NCBI GenBank assembly: GCA_937898445.1
Contig: CALEJY010000311.1
Location: 1-22,961 of the forward strand
DNA length: 22,961 nucleotides
Source of the DNA: an uncultured Candidatus Melainabacteria bacterium
GTDB lineage: Bacteria; Cyanobacteriota; Vampirovibrionia; Gastranaerophilales; Gastranaerophilaceae
Direction: 5' to 3'
The notes under the pieces are model-generated. The model ran no database searches, was not told the origin of the DNA, and was given only the letters and a program-made list of their open reading frames with translations. The translations under genes and the position numbers were made by a program. Shown piece after piece: positions 16,131 through 22,786 of this stretch (position 1 is the stretch's first letter; each line of letters begins with the position of its first letter).

Positions 16131-16176
16131 TACAAAAAGAGCCTCTGCGGTTGCAGAGGTTCAGTTTTTGGTAAAA
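16131..16176. terminator. Bidirectional rho-independent terminator
   Basis: CCTCTGC (16142-16148), loop GGTT and GCAGAGG (16153-16159) form a 7-bp GC-rich stem with a 4-base loop. On the plus strand it is followed by TTCAGTTTTTGG. On the minus strand the stem is followed by CTCTTTTTG. It sits between the convergent membrane-protein gene and TSCPD gene and can end both. Confidence 0.8.
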
Positions 16177-16186
16177 TTTTCTTTTA

Positions 16187-16447
16187 TTATAATGATGCTT
16201 TAAGTTCGCTCAAGCATTTTGCCAATTGGTCTGGGCAACTTGTTGATTTGTCGCCACATTTAATCCCTGAAAATTTTGCGATTACATCATCAATTTTCAT
16301 TCCTTTTACAAGGTGTTTAATACCCATCAAATTTCCCGGACAACCGCCTAAAAAATCAACATCAGCGATTGTTCCATCATCATTTAGTTTTACTTGCATC
16401 AATCTGCAGCAAGTTCCGTGAGTTTCGTATTGAATAACTTTTTCCAT
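16187..16447 (-). CDS. TSCPD-domain protein (TIGR03905-like)
   Basis: This 86-residue protein has the TSCPD motif at 69-73 and conserved cysteines at 13, 14, 36, 64, 71 and 78 (THGTCCRLM, GGCPGNL, GIKCGDKSTSCPDQL). It matches in size and order the stand-alone small proteins related to the C-terminal zinc-binding region of B12-dependent ribonucleotide reductase. Their own function is not established. The cysteines suggest metal binding. An AAGGA ribosome site precedes the ATG, and the gene shares a divergent promoter region with the gene starting at 16523. Confidence 0.88.
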   Translation of the reverse strand: MEKVIQYETHGTCCRLMQVKLNDDGTIADVDFLGGCPGNLMGIKHLVKGMKIDDVIAKFSGIKCGDKSTSCPDQLAKCLSELKASL

Positions 16448-16480
16448 ATTTTTAATCCTTCTTAAACTTTCTTTACTTAC

Positions 16481-16508
16481 ATTATATTGACAAATTGAAA
16501 ATATGCAA
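16481..16508 (-). promoter_or_regulatory. Promoter of the TSCPD gene
   Basis: On the minus strand TTGCAT (16508-16503) and TATAAT (16486-16481) are spaced by 16 bases. The leader would be about 27 bases, with an AAGGA site. It overlaps the plus-strand TTGACA at 16487-16492, so the two divergent promoters compete for the same DNA. Confidence 0.5.
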
Positions 16509-16514
16509 TAAAAA
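16487..16514 (+). promoter_or_regulatory. Promoter of the secreted 175-residue protein gene
   Basis: A perfect TTGACA (16487-16492) is followed after 16 bases by TAAAAA (16509-16514); AATAAT lies four bases further on. Transcription would begin around 16521-16525, at the ATG at 16523. There is no ribosome site, so the message is probably leaderless or nearly so. Confidence 0.4.
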
Positions 16515-16522
16515 TAATATAT

Positions 16523-17050
16523 ATGAAGAAATTTTTATTAACAATACTATTAATCATAGCATTGCCATGTTGTGCCGAAACATTTTTGACAGGTGGAGTG
16601 AATTACAATGTAGACACCGCAAGACAAGAGTTACAAAATTCTCCGATAGAAAAATTATCTCAAGAACTTGTTTCTCAAAATCTTTCTGATAAAAATTTTG
16701 ATGAAAATATCGGATATGCTTTGCAGGGAAATGTTTCTTTGCAAGACAGAACATTGGCGTTTTTCTCGGATAGTACTTATGCCGTGCTTTATAACGAAGA
16801 TAAATTCCATGTTTGGTATTATGATAAAAGTGGCAAATTGATTTATATGGAAGTTCGTGACGGGTTGAATTATCCTTACAAGTCTTACAAATATTCAATT
16901 GACGGCAGTTTGGTAAATATGGGATTAAGAGTTTCTAAGGAAGAAACTTTTATCTACAATCCGCAAGGAAAACTTATTGCGCACTGGCTCGGAACTAATG
17001 CCTATGACGAGGCTGGAAATATTATTATGACGAGAAAATATATTCGTTAA
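16523..17050 (+). CDS. Secreted hypothetical protein, 175 residues
   Basis: The first 18 residues (MKKFLLTILLIIALPCCA) form a Sec signal peptide. The Cys-Cys pair is not preceded by a normal lipobox, so cleavage after CCA is more likely than lipidation. The mature part has about 55 polar residues and then beta-hairpin-like units of the W/Y-Y-D-x-x-G-K-L type (VWYYDKSGKLIYMEVRDG, IYNPQGKLIAHWLG, YDEAGNIIMTRKY). These recall YwqK/RHS-like beta-strand repeats. I do not know the function. It is probably periplasmic or surface-exposed. Confidence 0.7.
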   Translation: MKKFLLTILLIIALPCCAETFLTGGVNYNVDTARQELQNSPIEKLSQELVSQNLSDKNFDENIGYALQGNVSLQDRTLAFFSDSTYAVLYNEDKFHVWYYDKSGKLIYMEVRDGLNYPYKSYKYSIDGSLVNMGLRVSKEETFIYNPQGKLIAHWLGTNAYDEAGNIIMTRKYIR

Positions 17051-17053
17051 TTT

Positions 17054-17082
17054 TGCTATTTTATTGTTTTTCGTGCTATAAT
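17054..17082 (+). promoter_or_regulatory. Extended -10 promoter of the adenine deaminase gene
   Basis: TATAAT at 17077-17082 is preceded by TGC, a full extended -10. A weak -35-like sequence lies near 17053-17058. The start would be about 17089, giving a short leader with AGGAG at 17094-17098 before the ATG at 17106. No purine riboswitch could fit in so short a leader. Confidence 0.5.
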
Positions 17083-17105
17083 CTTCTCAATATAGGAGAA
17101 AGAAA

Positions 17106-18821
17106 ATGTCCGGACTTGAAAAATTGATTGAAACGGCACGTGGAAAACGTAAAGCTGATCTTGTAATAAAAAATGCAAATATTATAAATGTTTTGTCAGA
17201 AGAAATTCATAAAGGCGATATCGCAATTTGTGATGGAGTTATTGCCGGAGTTGGTGAAAATTACGAAGGCGAAAAAGAAATTGATGCAAAAGGTGCTTAT
17301 GTTAGTCCTGCATTTATTGACGGTCACGTGCATTTGGAAAGTTCTATGGTGCTTCCGCATGAGTTTGCAAAAGCTGTTGTGCCTTGCGGAACAACAACCG
17401 TTATAATTGATCCGCACGAGATTTCAAATGTTCTTGGACTTCACGGTATAAGTTATATGCACGAGGCGGTAAAAAACTTGCCGTTGGATGTTTTTACAAT
17501 GCTTCCTTCTTGTGTGCCGGCAACTCCTTATGAAACTTCAGGTTTTGATTTGAACAGTTATGATTTGGCTCTTTTAATAGACAGTCCTTGGGTACTTGGA
17601 ATTGCCGAAATGATGAACTATTCAGGACTTTTGAATTTGGACAAAACAGTTTTGGCAAAACTTGATTTGGCTCGTTCTAAAGGTAAAAGAATTGACGGGC
17701 ATGCTCCGTTTTTGAGTGGAAAAGATTTGTGCGCATATATTGCAAGTGGGGTTAAATCAGATCACGAATGTACTACTCCTGCTGAGGCAATCGAAAAAAT
17801 TCGTCTTGGTATGTATATTATGATTAGAGAAGGTACTGCCGCAAAGGATTTGGATGCGCTAATACCTGTTTTGAAAGAAAAAAATACAAGAAAATGTATG
17901 TTTGTTACAGATGACAGACATCCGAAAGACTTGAAAGTTCATATTAACGATATGGTTCGTCGTGCGGTAGATGCGGGCGTAGATGTTGTAAAAGCGGTTC
18001 AAATCGGAAGTTTGAATACGGCAGAATATTTTGGCTTGAAAAATCAAGGCGCAATTGCTCCGGGATATAAAGCGGATTTGTTGATTATGCCTGATTTAAA
18101 AACATTTATGCCGGAAATTGTTATTAAAGATGGAAAAATTGCTGCAGAACATGGAAAATTAACTCAAGCGTTTACAAAATTTGAAAAACCATCTGTAAGA
18201 AGTTCTATCAATGTTCGTTGGATTGAGCCGAAAGACTTTGAAATCAAGGGAACATCAAAACTTGTTAATACAATCGAAATTATTCCTCATCAATTAGTAA
18301 CAAAATCTTCTGTTTGCGAAGCAAAGTTTGAAAATGGTTTGCTTCAAAGTAATGTTGATGAAGATGTATTGAAAATTATTGTTATGGAACGTCATAGAGC
18401 GACCGGAAATATCGGAAAAGGCTTTGTAAAAGGCTTTAACCTAAAATCAGGTGCGATAGCGTCAACTGTAGCACACGATTCGCATAACATGATTATTATT
18501 GGTACAAATGACAAAGACATGTACACTGCATCAGTTGAATTAGTAAAAATGCAGGGTGGAAAAGTTGTTGTAAAAGACGGAAAAGTGGTTGCAAGATTAC
18601 CGTTGCCTATTGCCGGTTTGATTTCTGACAACGATATAGAATACGTATTGCAGCACTGTGAAGATTTGAATGAAGCAGTAAAAAATCTCGGATGTTCGTT
18701 GGATGATGCGTTTATGACAATGGGATTTTTGTCATTACCGGTAATCCCTGAACTAAAAATCACTGATAAAGGCTTATTCAGCACGAAAAAATGGGATTTT
18801 GTAGGCATAAATGCTGAATAG
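17106..18821 (+). CDS. ade: Adenine deaminase
   Basis: The 571-residue protein is the size of bacterial Ade (AdeC, EC 3.5.4.2), an amidohydrolase that converts adenine to hypoxanthine and ammonia for purine salvage. Visible landmarks are the metal-binding HVHLESSM (His74, His76), IDPHEISNVLG (102-112), GHAPFLSGKDL, SDHECTTPAEA, TDDRHPKDL, AVQIGSLNTAEYFGL, and the C-terminal Ade-specific VMERHRATGNIGKGFVKGF and AHDSHNMIIIGTND. All appear intact. The AGGAG ribosome site and promoter are clear. It stands alone. Confidence 0.95.
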   Translation: MSGLEKLIETARGKRKADLVIKNANIINVLSEEIHKGDIAICDGVIAGVGENYEGEKEIDAKGAYVSPAFIDGHVHLESSMVLPHEFAKAVVPCGTTTVIIDPHEISNVLGLHGISYMHEAVKNLPLDVFTMLPSCVPATPYETSGFDLNSYDLALLIDSPWVLGIAEMMNYSGLLNLDKTVLAKLDLARSKGKRIDGHAPFLSGKDLCAYIASGVKSDHECTTPAEAIEKIRLGMYIMIREGTAAKDLDALIPVLKEKNTRKCMFVTDDRHPKDLKVHINDMVRRAVDAGVDVVKAVQIGSLNTAEYFGLKNQGAIAPGYKADLLIMPDLKTFMPEIVIKDGKIAAEHGKLTQAFTKFEKPSVRSSINVRWIEPKDFEIKGTSKLVNTIEIIPHQLVTKSSVCEAKFENGLLQSNVDEDVLKIIVMERHRATGNIGKGFVKGFNLKSGAIASTVAHDSHNMIIIGTNDKDMYTASVELVKMQGGKVVVKDGKVVARLPLPIAGLISDNDIEYVLQHCEDLNEAVKNLGCSLDDAFMTMGFLSLPVIPELKITDKGLFSTKKWDFVGINAE

Positions 18822-18841
18822 TTAATACTTCTTTGCAAATA

Positions 18842-18871
18842 TTGTAAACTTTAATATAAATATGTTATAAT
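18842..18871 (+). promoter_or_regulatory. Orphan plus-strand promoter between convergent genes
   Basis: TTGTAA (18842-18847) and TATAAT (18866-18871), 18 bases apart, with TGT directly before the -10, form a good extended promoter. No plus-strand gene follows. The transcript would start near 18878 and run antisense into the 85-residue gene and perhaps the TPR gene. The short GGAAA/TTTCC hairpin (18875-18889) lies at its 5' end. Read on the minus strand it is followed by TTTATT and might instead be a weak terminator. Confidence 0.4.
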
Positions 18872-18907
18872 AAAGGAAAAGCTATTTCCCTAAAATAAGG
18901 ATATTTT

Positions 18908-19165
18908 TTACTTAGAATTTAGTGCTTTTTCTTTTTGTTCTTGGAGTTTCTTTTTGAATAGAACTTTTTGGAACAAGTTATACATCTTTTCACTATTAAC
19001 GACTGTGATTTGCGTTTTTCTGTTTACAAAATCAACATTCACATAAGGCTTTTGGCTGAATATATTGTTTTCTATATTCACAAGTTGAAATAGCCCCTCA
19101 GTTAATACACTGATGGGCTCTCTCAAAAATATATCAAATGTTTTTCGAATATCGAATTTTTTCAT
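18908..19165 (-). CDS. Hypothetical protein, 85 residues
   Basis: The protein begins MKKFDIRKTFDIFLREPISVL and ends in a strongly basic helix (LFKKKLQEQKEKALNSK). It has no signal peptide, membrane segment or known motif. It lies 66 bases downstream of the TPR gene on the same strand and may be co-transcribed with it. The ATG at 19165 is the first possible one, because a stop lies two codons upstream, but no ribosome site is seen. It is unrecognised and could be a chance frame. Confidence 0.45.
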   Translation of the reverse strand: MKKFDIRKTFDIFLREPISVLTEGLFQLVNIENNIFSQKPYVNVDFVNRKTQITVVNSEKMYNLFQKVLFKKKLQEQKEKALNSK

Positions 19166-19231
19166 TTTTTAGTCTGGGTTTTAATGTTTATTTAGAGTTT
19201 AGGAATTTTTCTACTCTATCTATTTTATTTG

Positions 19232-21094
19232 CTAGTTAGATTTTGGGCGCATTCTTTCAATACGTTTCATAATATCAGCTCTATCAGCAGCGTTAGGGTT
19301 AAGTGCTAAGTATTGTTGATAGTATTTTACTGCACCTCTGTAGTTCAATTCTTTTTCGTAAGACATTGCTTTCAACTTAGCAATTTGAGGGCTATTGTGA
19401 TAGAAGTCAATTGCACGGTTACAGTATTCAATAGCTGATGCGTAGTTGTTTTCTTGATATTCATGTTGTGCAATATCGAAAAATTCGTTTGATTTAGTTT
19501 CGCAAAGATTGATATACTCAATACCGTTTTTAGCAATAATGTTATCAGGATCTTTCATCAATGCTTTTTGCAAAGCTAATCTTGCAGTTCTAAATTGTTT
19601 GTTATGAACAAGAATTTCTGCTAAATACAAATCGTCATCAACTGAATTTGAGAAATTAACTGCGTTTTCAAATGTATAAACTGCATCCTTTTCTCTACCT
19701 AAAGCCAAATATGCTTCACCTTTAATTACGCTATCCATCAAGTTGTTTCCGGCTGCTTGAACAATGTAGTTCAAACTGTCACGAGAAAGCGGATCTTGGT
19801 GAATTAGTTTTGCAAGTTTAAGTTTTGCAAGGTGCAATTCCAAATCTTCAGGACATTTTTCAATTGCCTTGTTTATGTAGTCATAAGCAAGATAAACTTC
19901 TTTGTTTGTTGTAATTCCGTTGTTTTCGCCACGATCTTTAGCCATTTCGTAATATGTGTTAGCAAGACCGACAATTGCGTCATCATTATATGTTGAATCC
20001 CCAACAAGTTTTGAATAATAATCAAGGGCTTGATCATATTTTCTGATATGTAATGCCATATTTGCAATTCTCAACTTGCTTTCAGAGTTGTTTGGATTAA
20101 TTGCAAGGGCAGTTTTTAATTGTTCCATTGCAAATTCTTCGTCTGCACGGTTTTCGTAAATTGTAGCAAGGTTCATATAAGGTCTTGCGTTTTCAGGTTT
20201 TACAAGTTGTGCTTTTTTGAAAGAATTGATTGCAGCAGCTTGGTTACCTTGTTTCAAGTATAATTCACCTTGTAAAGTCAATGCAGGTGATGAATTTGGG
20301 TTTACGTGCAATGAGTGGTTAACCCATGTCAAAGCTTTTGAATAATTTCCTCTGCGAGTTTCAACCTGTGACATGTGATACCATGCAGTTGGGTTGTGAG
20401 TGTTATATTTCATTGCACTCATAAAACTTTTTTCAGCAGCATCCAAATCGCCGTTCATCATTTGAACAACACCAACGTTATCGTGAGCATTTGCAAATCC
20501 AGGATTAATTTTCAAAGATGTGTTGAACAAATCTAGTGCATCACTTTTGTTGCCCAATTTTAATGTTGCAACACCCATAGCGTTGTATGCTTGGTAATAT
20601 TTTGAATCCAAATTTACTGCAGTAACAAATTCTTTTATTGCAGAATTGATAAGTCCTCTTGTTGTTTTGATGTAATCAACGTCAGATGCAGTTTGACGTT
20701 GCATATAAACATACCCTTGTGCATAGTGCAAAATAGGGTTTTTCGGAGCTTTCTTTAACAATTTGTCCAATTCAAACTGTGCAGGTTCAAGTTTGTGTTG
20801 TTTTGCCATAGAAACAGCTCTTAAAGCTTGTAAGTTAATGTCGTTCGGTTTAGCTTCAATCATTTCTTTTAATTTAGCATCAGCTTCATCGCAATGATTG
20901 TATTCAATCAATTTAGCGATTTCTGGATACGGTTGAGAAATTGATTTAACCGTATTAACATTTTGTTGGGAATAAATGTTTGGTACTGTAGTTGTAGTTC
21001 TTTGTACTTGTGCCTGTAATTCTTTTGCATTAACTTGCGTAGATAGGGCAGCCATAACGACAATAGACGATATTAATAATTTTCTATAATTCAT
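19232..21094 (-). CDS. Secreted tetratricopeptide-repeat protein, 620 residues
   Basis: A Sec signal peptide (MNYRKLLISSIVVMAALSTQVNA, cleavage after residue 23) is followed by a short polar stretch and about 14 TPR-like units of 34 residues with the usual A-x-x-x-G/N-Y/A...A...P spacing. Examples are AYNAMGVATLKLGNKSDAL, AHDNVGVVQMMNGDLDAAE and PYMNLATIYENRADEEFA. No enzymatic domain is seen. TPR solenoids are protein-binding scaffolds, and here it would act in the periplasm or at the outer membrane. The ribosome site is AGGAG (GCAGGAGATAAA before the ATG). The promoter lies at 21141-21169. The binding partner is unknown. Confidence 0.88.
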   Translation of the reverse strand: MNYRKLLISSIVVMAALSTQVNAKELQAQVQRTTTTVPNIYSQQNVNTVKSISQPYPEIAKLIEYNHCDEADAKLKEMIEAKPNDINLQALRAVSMAKQHKLEPAQFELDKLLKKAPKNPILHYAQGYVYMQRQTASDVDYIKTTRGLINSAIKEFVTAVNLDSKYYQAYNAMGVATLKLGNKSDALDLFNTSLKINPGFANAHDNVGVVQMMNGDLDAAEKSFMSAMKYNTHNPTAWYHMSQVETRRGNYSKALTWVNHSLHVNPNSSPALTLQGELYLKQGNQAAAINSFKKAQLVKPENARPYMNLATIYENRADEEFAMEQLKTALAINPNNSESKLRIANMALHIRKYDQALDYYSKLVGDSTYNDDAIVGLANTYYEMAKDRGENNGITTNKEVYLAYDYINKAIEKCPEDLELHLAKLKLAKLIHQDPLSRDSLNYIVQAAGNNLMDSVIKGEAYLALGREKDAVYTFENAVNFSNSVDDDLYLAEILVHNKQFRTARLALQKALMKDPDNIIAKNGIEYINLCETKSNEFFDIAQHEYQENNYASAIEYCNRAIDFYHNSPQIAKLKAMSYEKELNYRGAVKYYQQYLALNPNAADRADIMKRIERMRPKSN

Positions 21095-21137
21095 TTTATC
21101 TCCTGCGCGATAATTTAATTATTTTAATTCTTATAAA

Positions 21138-21169
21138 AGTATTGTATAATACTATTTATAAAAATGCAA
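21138..21169 (-). promoter_or_regulatory. TPR gene promoter overlapped by a 16-base dyad
   Basis: On the minus strand TTGCAT (21169-21164) and TACAAT (21146-21141) are 17 bases apart, giving a leader of about 40 bases. The dyad AGTATT-GTAT-AATACT (21138-21153) covers the -10 and is also suited to a regulator. On the plus strand it contains TATAAT, facing the recombinase gene. It may be a shared operator of the divergent genes. Confidence 0.45.
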
Positions 21170-21216
21170 TAATATAAATGTAGTAGAAAACGTATATAAA
21201 AAGGCAATAACAAATT

Positions 21217-22131
21217 ATGGGAATTAACTCAAATTCAAAACAAGATTTAGAAGATTTTAAGTCTTATATCATAGCAGAAAAGAACTTTTCGGAACATACC
21301 GCAAAGGCTTATTGTTCCGACATTTTAAGCTTTCTTGTATGGATGGATGATGAGTGTTGCGAAGACGTGAATTTTTCCAAAATTAGGGATTATATACACT
21401 TTATACAAAAGTTTAATTATAAAAAAACTACGGTTGCAAGAAAAATTGCTTCGTTAAGAACTTTTTACAAATATTTATACCGAGAACGAAAAATTGATTC
21501 AAATCCTGCTATGAATTTGAATAATCCGAAACGCCCAAAATCGCTTCCAAAATTTTTGACACCGGATGAAGTTGAACAAATTCTTAATAATACTAAAATT
21601 GAAACCCCAGCAGGTTACAGAAACAGAACTATTTTAGAACTGCTTTGGGCTACAGGAATGCGTATTTCAGAACTTTCAGGGTTAAATTTTGGGGATTTGA
21701 ACCTAGAACATAATGAAATTAGAGTTTTTGGTAAAGGTTCAAAAGAAAGAATTATTCTTGTTACAGACAGAGCAAAAAATTATTTGGAAAGATATATTGA
21801 AAGTGCAAGAGCCTTAATCCCAAAGGGTTTTCCTGTTCCGCCGCAAGATGAAAACTCTCCAGTTTTTATAAATAATACTGGATATAGGCTTCAAACAAGA
21901 ACTGTGAGAAATGTGATAAATGAAGTTGTAGAAAAAATCAATCTTCCAAAACACGTAACTCCACACGTATTTCGTCATAGTTTTGCGACACACTTAATCG
22001 AAAATGGCGCAGATTTGAGGGTTGTACAAGAATTGTTAGGTCACGCAAGTATTTCTAATACTCAAATTTACACACACGTATCAACTCAACATCTAAAAGA
22101 AGTTTACAACCAATCCCACCCGAGAGCGTAG
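21217..22131 (+). CDS. Tyrosine recombinase XerC/XerD type
   Basis: The 304-residue protein has an N-terminal SAM-like core-binding domain (about 8-95) and a C-terminal catalytic domain with all active-site residues: Arg149 (ATGMRISEL), Lys173 (GKGSKER), His250 and Arg253 (HVFRHSFATH), His276 (LLGHAS) and Tyr285 (NTQIYTH). The C-terminal HPRA is typical of chromosomal XerC-like proteins. Expected role: resolving chromosome dimers at dif with a partner recombinase. No integrase-type insert, att site or phage gene is adjacent, so a mobile-element role is less likely. A weak AAGG-like site precedes the ATG. I cannot decide between XerC and XerD, so no symbol is given. Confidence 0.93.
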   Translation: MGINSNSKQDLEDFKSYIIAEKNFSEHTAKAYCSDILSFLVWMDDECCEDVNFSKIRDYIHFIQKFNYKKTTVARKIASLRTFYKYLYRERKIDSNPAMNLNNPKRPKSLPKFLTPDEVEQILNNTKIETPAGYRNRTILELLWATGMRISELSGLNFGDLNLEHNEIRVFGKGSKERIILVTDRAKNYLERYIESARALIPKGFPVPPQDENSPVFINNTGYRLQTRTVRNVINEVVEKINLPKHVTPHVFRHSFATHLIENGADLRVVQELLGHASISNTQIYTHVSTQHLKEVYNQSHPRA

Positions 22132-22145
22132 AAAGAGATTGGCAC

Positions 22146-22174
22146 TTGAAAAAGTATGACAAATGTATTATAAT
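22146..22174 (+). promoter_or_regulatory. Promoter of the toxin-antitoxin operon
   Basis: TTGAAA (22146-22151) and a perfect TATAAT (22169-22174) are spaced by exactly 17 bases. The start would be near 22181. This is the best promoter match in the window and leads straight into the operator palindrome and the antitoxin gene. Confidence 0.7.
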
Positions 22175-22187
22175 ATAATTATAAATC

Positions 22188-22201
22188 AATACAATTGTAT
22201 T
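22188..22201. promoter_or_regulatory. Perfect 14-bp palindrome, probable toxin-antitoxin operator
   Basis: AATACAATTGTATT (22188-22201) is self-complementary over all 14 bases. It lies just after the predicted transcription start and before the AAAGGAG ribosome site of the antitoxin. RelB/DinJ antitoxins bind short palindromes at their own promoter through a ribbon-helix-helix N-terminus, so this is the expected place for conditional autoregulation. Confidence 0.6.
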
Positions 22202-22217
22202 ACAAAAGGAGAATAAA

Positions 22218-22478
22218 ATGTCTAAAACTTTGCAAATTCGTGTTGATGATGTGATAAAAAATGCGGCAGATGAACTTTTTTCAAGTCTTGGACTGGATAC
22301 TTCAACTGCGGTAAGAATATTTTTGAAAATTGCTATTGAAACCGGTGGACTTCCTTTTGAAGTTAAGCGACCAAATAATGGGTTAAAACTTTCAATGCAA
22401 GAAGTTTTGGATAAGAAAAATCTTTCTAAACCGTATAAAAATGCCAAAGATGCGATAAATGCTATGTTGGAGGATTAA
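22218..22478 (+). CDS. RelB/DinJ-family antitoxin
   Basis: The 86-residue protein begins MSKTLQIRVDDVIKNAADELFSSLGLDTSTAVRIFL. This is the RelB/DinJ ribbon-helix-helix DNA-binding segment with the characteristic Leu-Gly-Leu-(D/T)-x-S/T-x-A turn, followed by IAIETGGLPFEV, a family hallmark. The C-terminal half (about 55-86) is variable and would wrap and block the toxin. An AAAGGAG site lies before the ATG. Its stop overlaps the toxin start by one base (TAATG), which couples translation. Confidence 0.92.
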   Translation: MSKTLQIRVDDVIKNAADELFSSLGLDTSTAVRIFLKIAIETGGLPFEVKRPNNGLKLSMQEVLDKKNLSKPYKNAKDAINAMLED

Positions 22479-22756
22479 TGTTTGATATTCGTTTTAACAA
22501 TAGAATGAAGCGTGATGTTAAATTAATGAAAAAACGTGGTAAAGATTTATCTAAATTAGAGGATATTTTAACTAGGCTTGCAAATGAAGAAACTTTGCCA
22601 GATAAAAATAAAGACCATCAGTTAAAAGGTAAATGGCAAGATTTTAGAGAATGTCATATAGAACCGGATTGGCTATTAATTTATCGTATTGAAAACGATG
22701 AACTAATTTTATATGCAACTGCAACCGGAACTCATGCAGATTTATTTGATATGTAA
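22478..22756 (+). CDS. YafQ-family mRNA interferase toxin
   Basis: The 92-residue protein has the full YafQ catalytic set: His47 (DHQLKG), His60, Asp64 and Trp65 (ECHIEPDWLLIY), and His86 and Phe90 (TGTHADLF). These line up with the E. coli YafQ active-site residues. The family cleaves mRNA in the ribosome A site. All key residues are present, so the toxin appears active and the operon complete. Translation would be coupled to the antitoxin by the one-base overlap and the GGAGG site in the antitoxin's last codons. Confidence 0.93.
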   Translation: MFDIRFNNRMKRDVKLMKKRGKDLSKLEDILTRLANEETLPDKNKDHQLKGKWQDFRECHIEPDWLLIYRIENDELILYATATGTHADLFDM

Positions 22757-22786
22757 ATAGGTGCTTATCCTATAAATAAATTAATA

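Noticed and set aside
17083..17105. Purine riboswitch ahead of adenine deaminase
   Set aside because: The leader after the extended -10 promoter is under 25 bases, far too short for an aptamer.
15592..17417. Several overlapping frames opposite or within the membrane protein, secreted protein and ade genes
   Set aside because: All overlap well-supported genes in other frames, lack ribosome sites and give low-complexity or Cys/Phe-rich translations typical of shadow frames.
21217..22131. Xer-type recombinase as a phage or genomic-island integrase
   Set aside because: Length, domain order and the HPRA end match housekeeping XerC/XerD, and no tRNA, att repeat or phage gene is seen nearby.
22755..22771. 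ATAGG...CCTAT hairpin after the YafQ gene as terminator
   Set aside because: The stem is only 5 bp and no T tract follows on the plus strand.
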